Shown here: positions 29,838 to 29,951 of the stretch, in pieces | How the letters are laid out: the number at the start of each line of letters is the position of its first letter | How positions within the stretch are numbered: position 1 is the first letter of the stretch | From: a virus | DNA: 29,951 nt | Reading direction: 5' to 3' (one strand) | Virus record (IMG/VR): IMGVR_UViG_3300025030_000337 | Coordinates: 1-29,951 of that record | Translations under genes and position numbers: made by a program | The notes under the pieces: generated by a model | The model's database searches: none | Seen by the model: only the letters and a program-made list of their open reading frames with translations | Told to the model about the DNA's origin: nothing

Positions 29838-29951
29838 TTAACCTTTCACATTTAAAATTTCTTGAAGAATATGGACAACCTCAACCAAATCTTTTTGAGA
29901 GCGCATTACATCCTCAATGTTTTTATACGCCCCCGGTGTTTCATCTAGAAT
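29838..29951 (-). CDS. rtcB: RtcB RNA-splicing ligase, C-terminal 37 codons only
   Basis: The minus strand from the window edge to TAA at 29838 encodes 37 residues that include TPGAYKNIEDVMRSQKDLVE and end in NVKG. The pattern APxAYKxIxxVMxxQxDLVExV...VKG is the RtcB C-terminus. RtcB joins 2',3'-cyclic phosphate and 5'-OH RNA ends using GTP and Mn, repairing cleaved tRNA and rRNA. The catalytic core lies outside this window. Its gene heads the minus-strand operon seen here. Confidence 0.88.
   Translation of the reverse strand: MLDETPGAYKNIEDVMRSQKDLVEVVHILQEILNVKG

Noticed and set aside
1-29951. Stop-codon reassignment in the phage
   Set aside because: TAA, TGA and TAG all end clear genes here (TAG at 7560 was not counted), so the standard code fits, despite the phage release factor.
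1-29951. CRISPR arrays, tRNA or rRNA genes
   Set aside because: No regularly spaced direct repeats and no tRNA cloverleaf or rRNA segments were found by reading.

Overview
The window reads as part of the genome of a large, strongly AT-rich tailed phage of the T4-like (myovirus) type. The evidence is a packaging module in T4 order (large terminase, then portal, then a probable prohead protein). There is also a phage-style replication and recombination set (primase, RuvC-like resolvase, Mre11-Rad50 nuclease), dense packing with many ATGA overlaps, and many very small orphan genes. All three stop codons are used normally, with TAA most common, TGA frequent at overlaps and TAG rare, so the genetic code looks standard. 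The host cannot be named. A secreted lipoprotein with MopE-type CDGxDNDCDG repeats points loosely to bacteria where such proteins are common.

Layout. Positions 1-4500: a partial gene, a DUF262 protein with a coupled partner, tandem small genes that start MPxK, then a release factor and two unknown genes. Positions 4500-7400: a possible TIM-barrel protein, six consecutive short beta-rich paralogues (SH3-like by pattern) and two acidic proteins. Positions 7375-8603: an IsrB-type RNA-guided nuclease with a hairpin-rich upstream region that is probably its omega-RNA. Positions 8600-11650: small genes, a phage GroEL with its own promoter, and two membrane-anchored coiled-coil proteins (possible spanins). 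Positions 11731-13754: the MopE/von Willebrand A lipoprotein between small genes. Positions 13778-18801: RuvC resolvase, primase, a DUF2188 gene with its own promoter and terminator, and SbcD and SbcC fused in one polypeptide. Positions 18798-27295: small genes, a hidden minus-strand gene, a terminase-like ATPase without nuclease, the full large terminase, a portal interrupted by an HNH intein, and the post-portal protein. Positions 27292-29951: a minus-strand operon of small genes that includes a DnaJ-type zinc protein and ends in the C-terminus of an RtcB RNA ligase.

The most striking item is the release factor at 2999-3671. It lacks domain 1 and can only be read whole through a +1 frameshift at an AGGAGG-CTT-TGA site, the same design that autoregulates bacterial RF2 (prfB). 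Here the site lies inside domain 2 and the anticodon tripeptide is an unusual SPT. Together with RtcB, GroEL and a DnaJ-type zinc protein, it suggests a phage that supplies its own translation-termination, RNA-repair and protein-folding functions. Other notable items are the solitary IsrB, the portal intein, the nuclease-less terminase paralogue, the antisense gene with its own promoter and palindrome, and several promoters placed so that transcription would start at the start codon.
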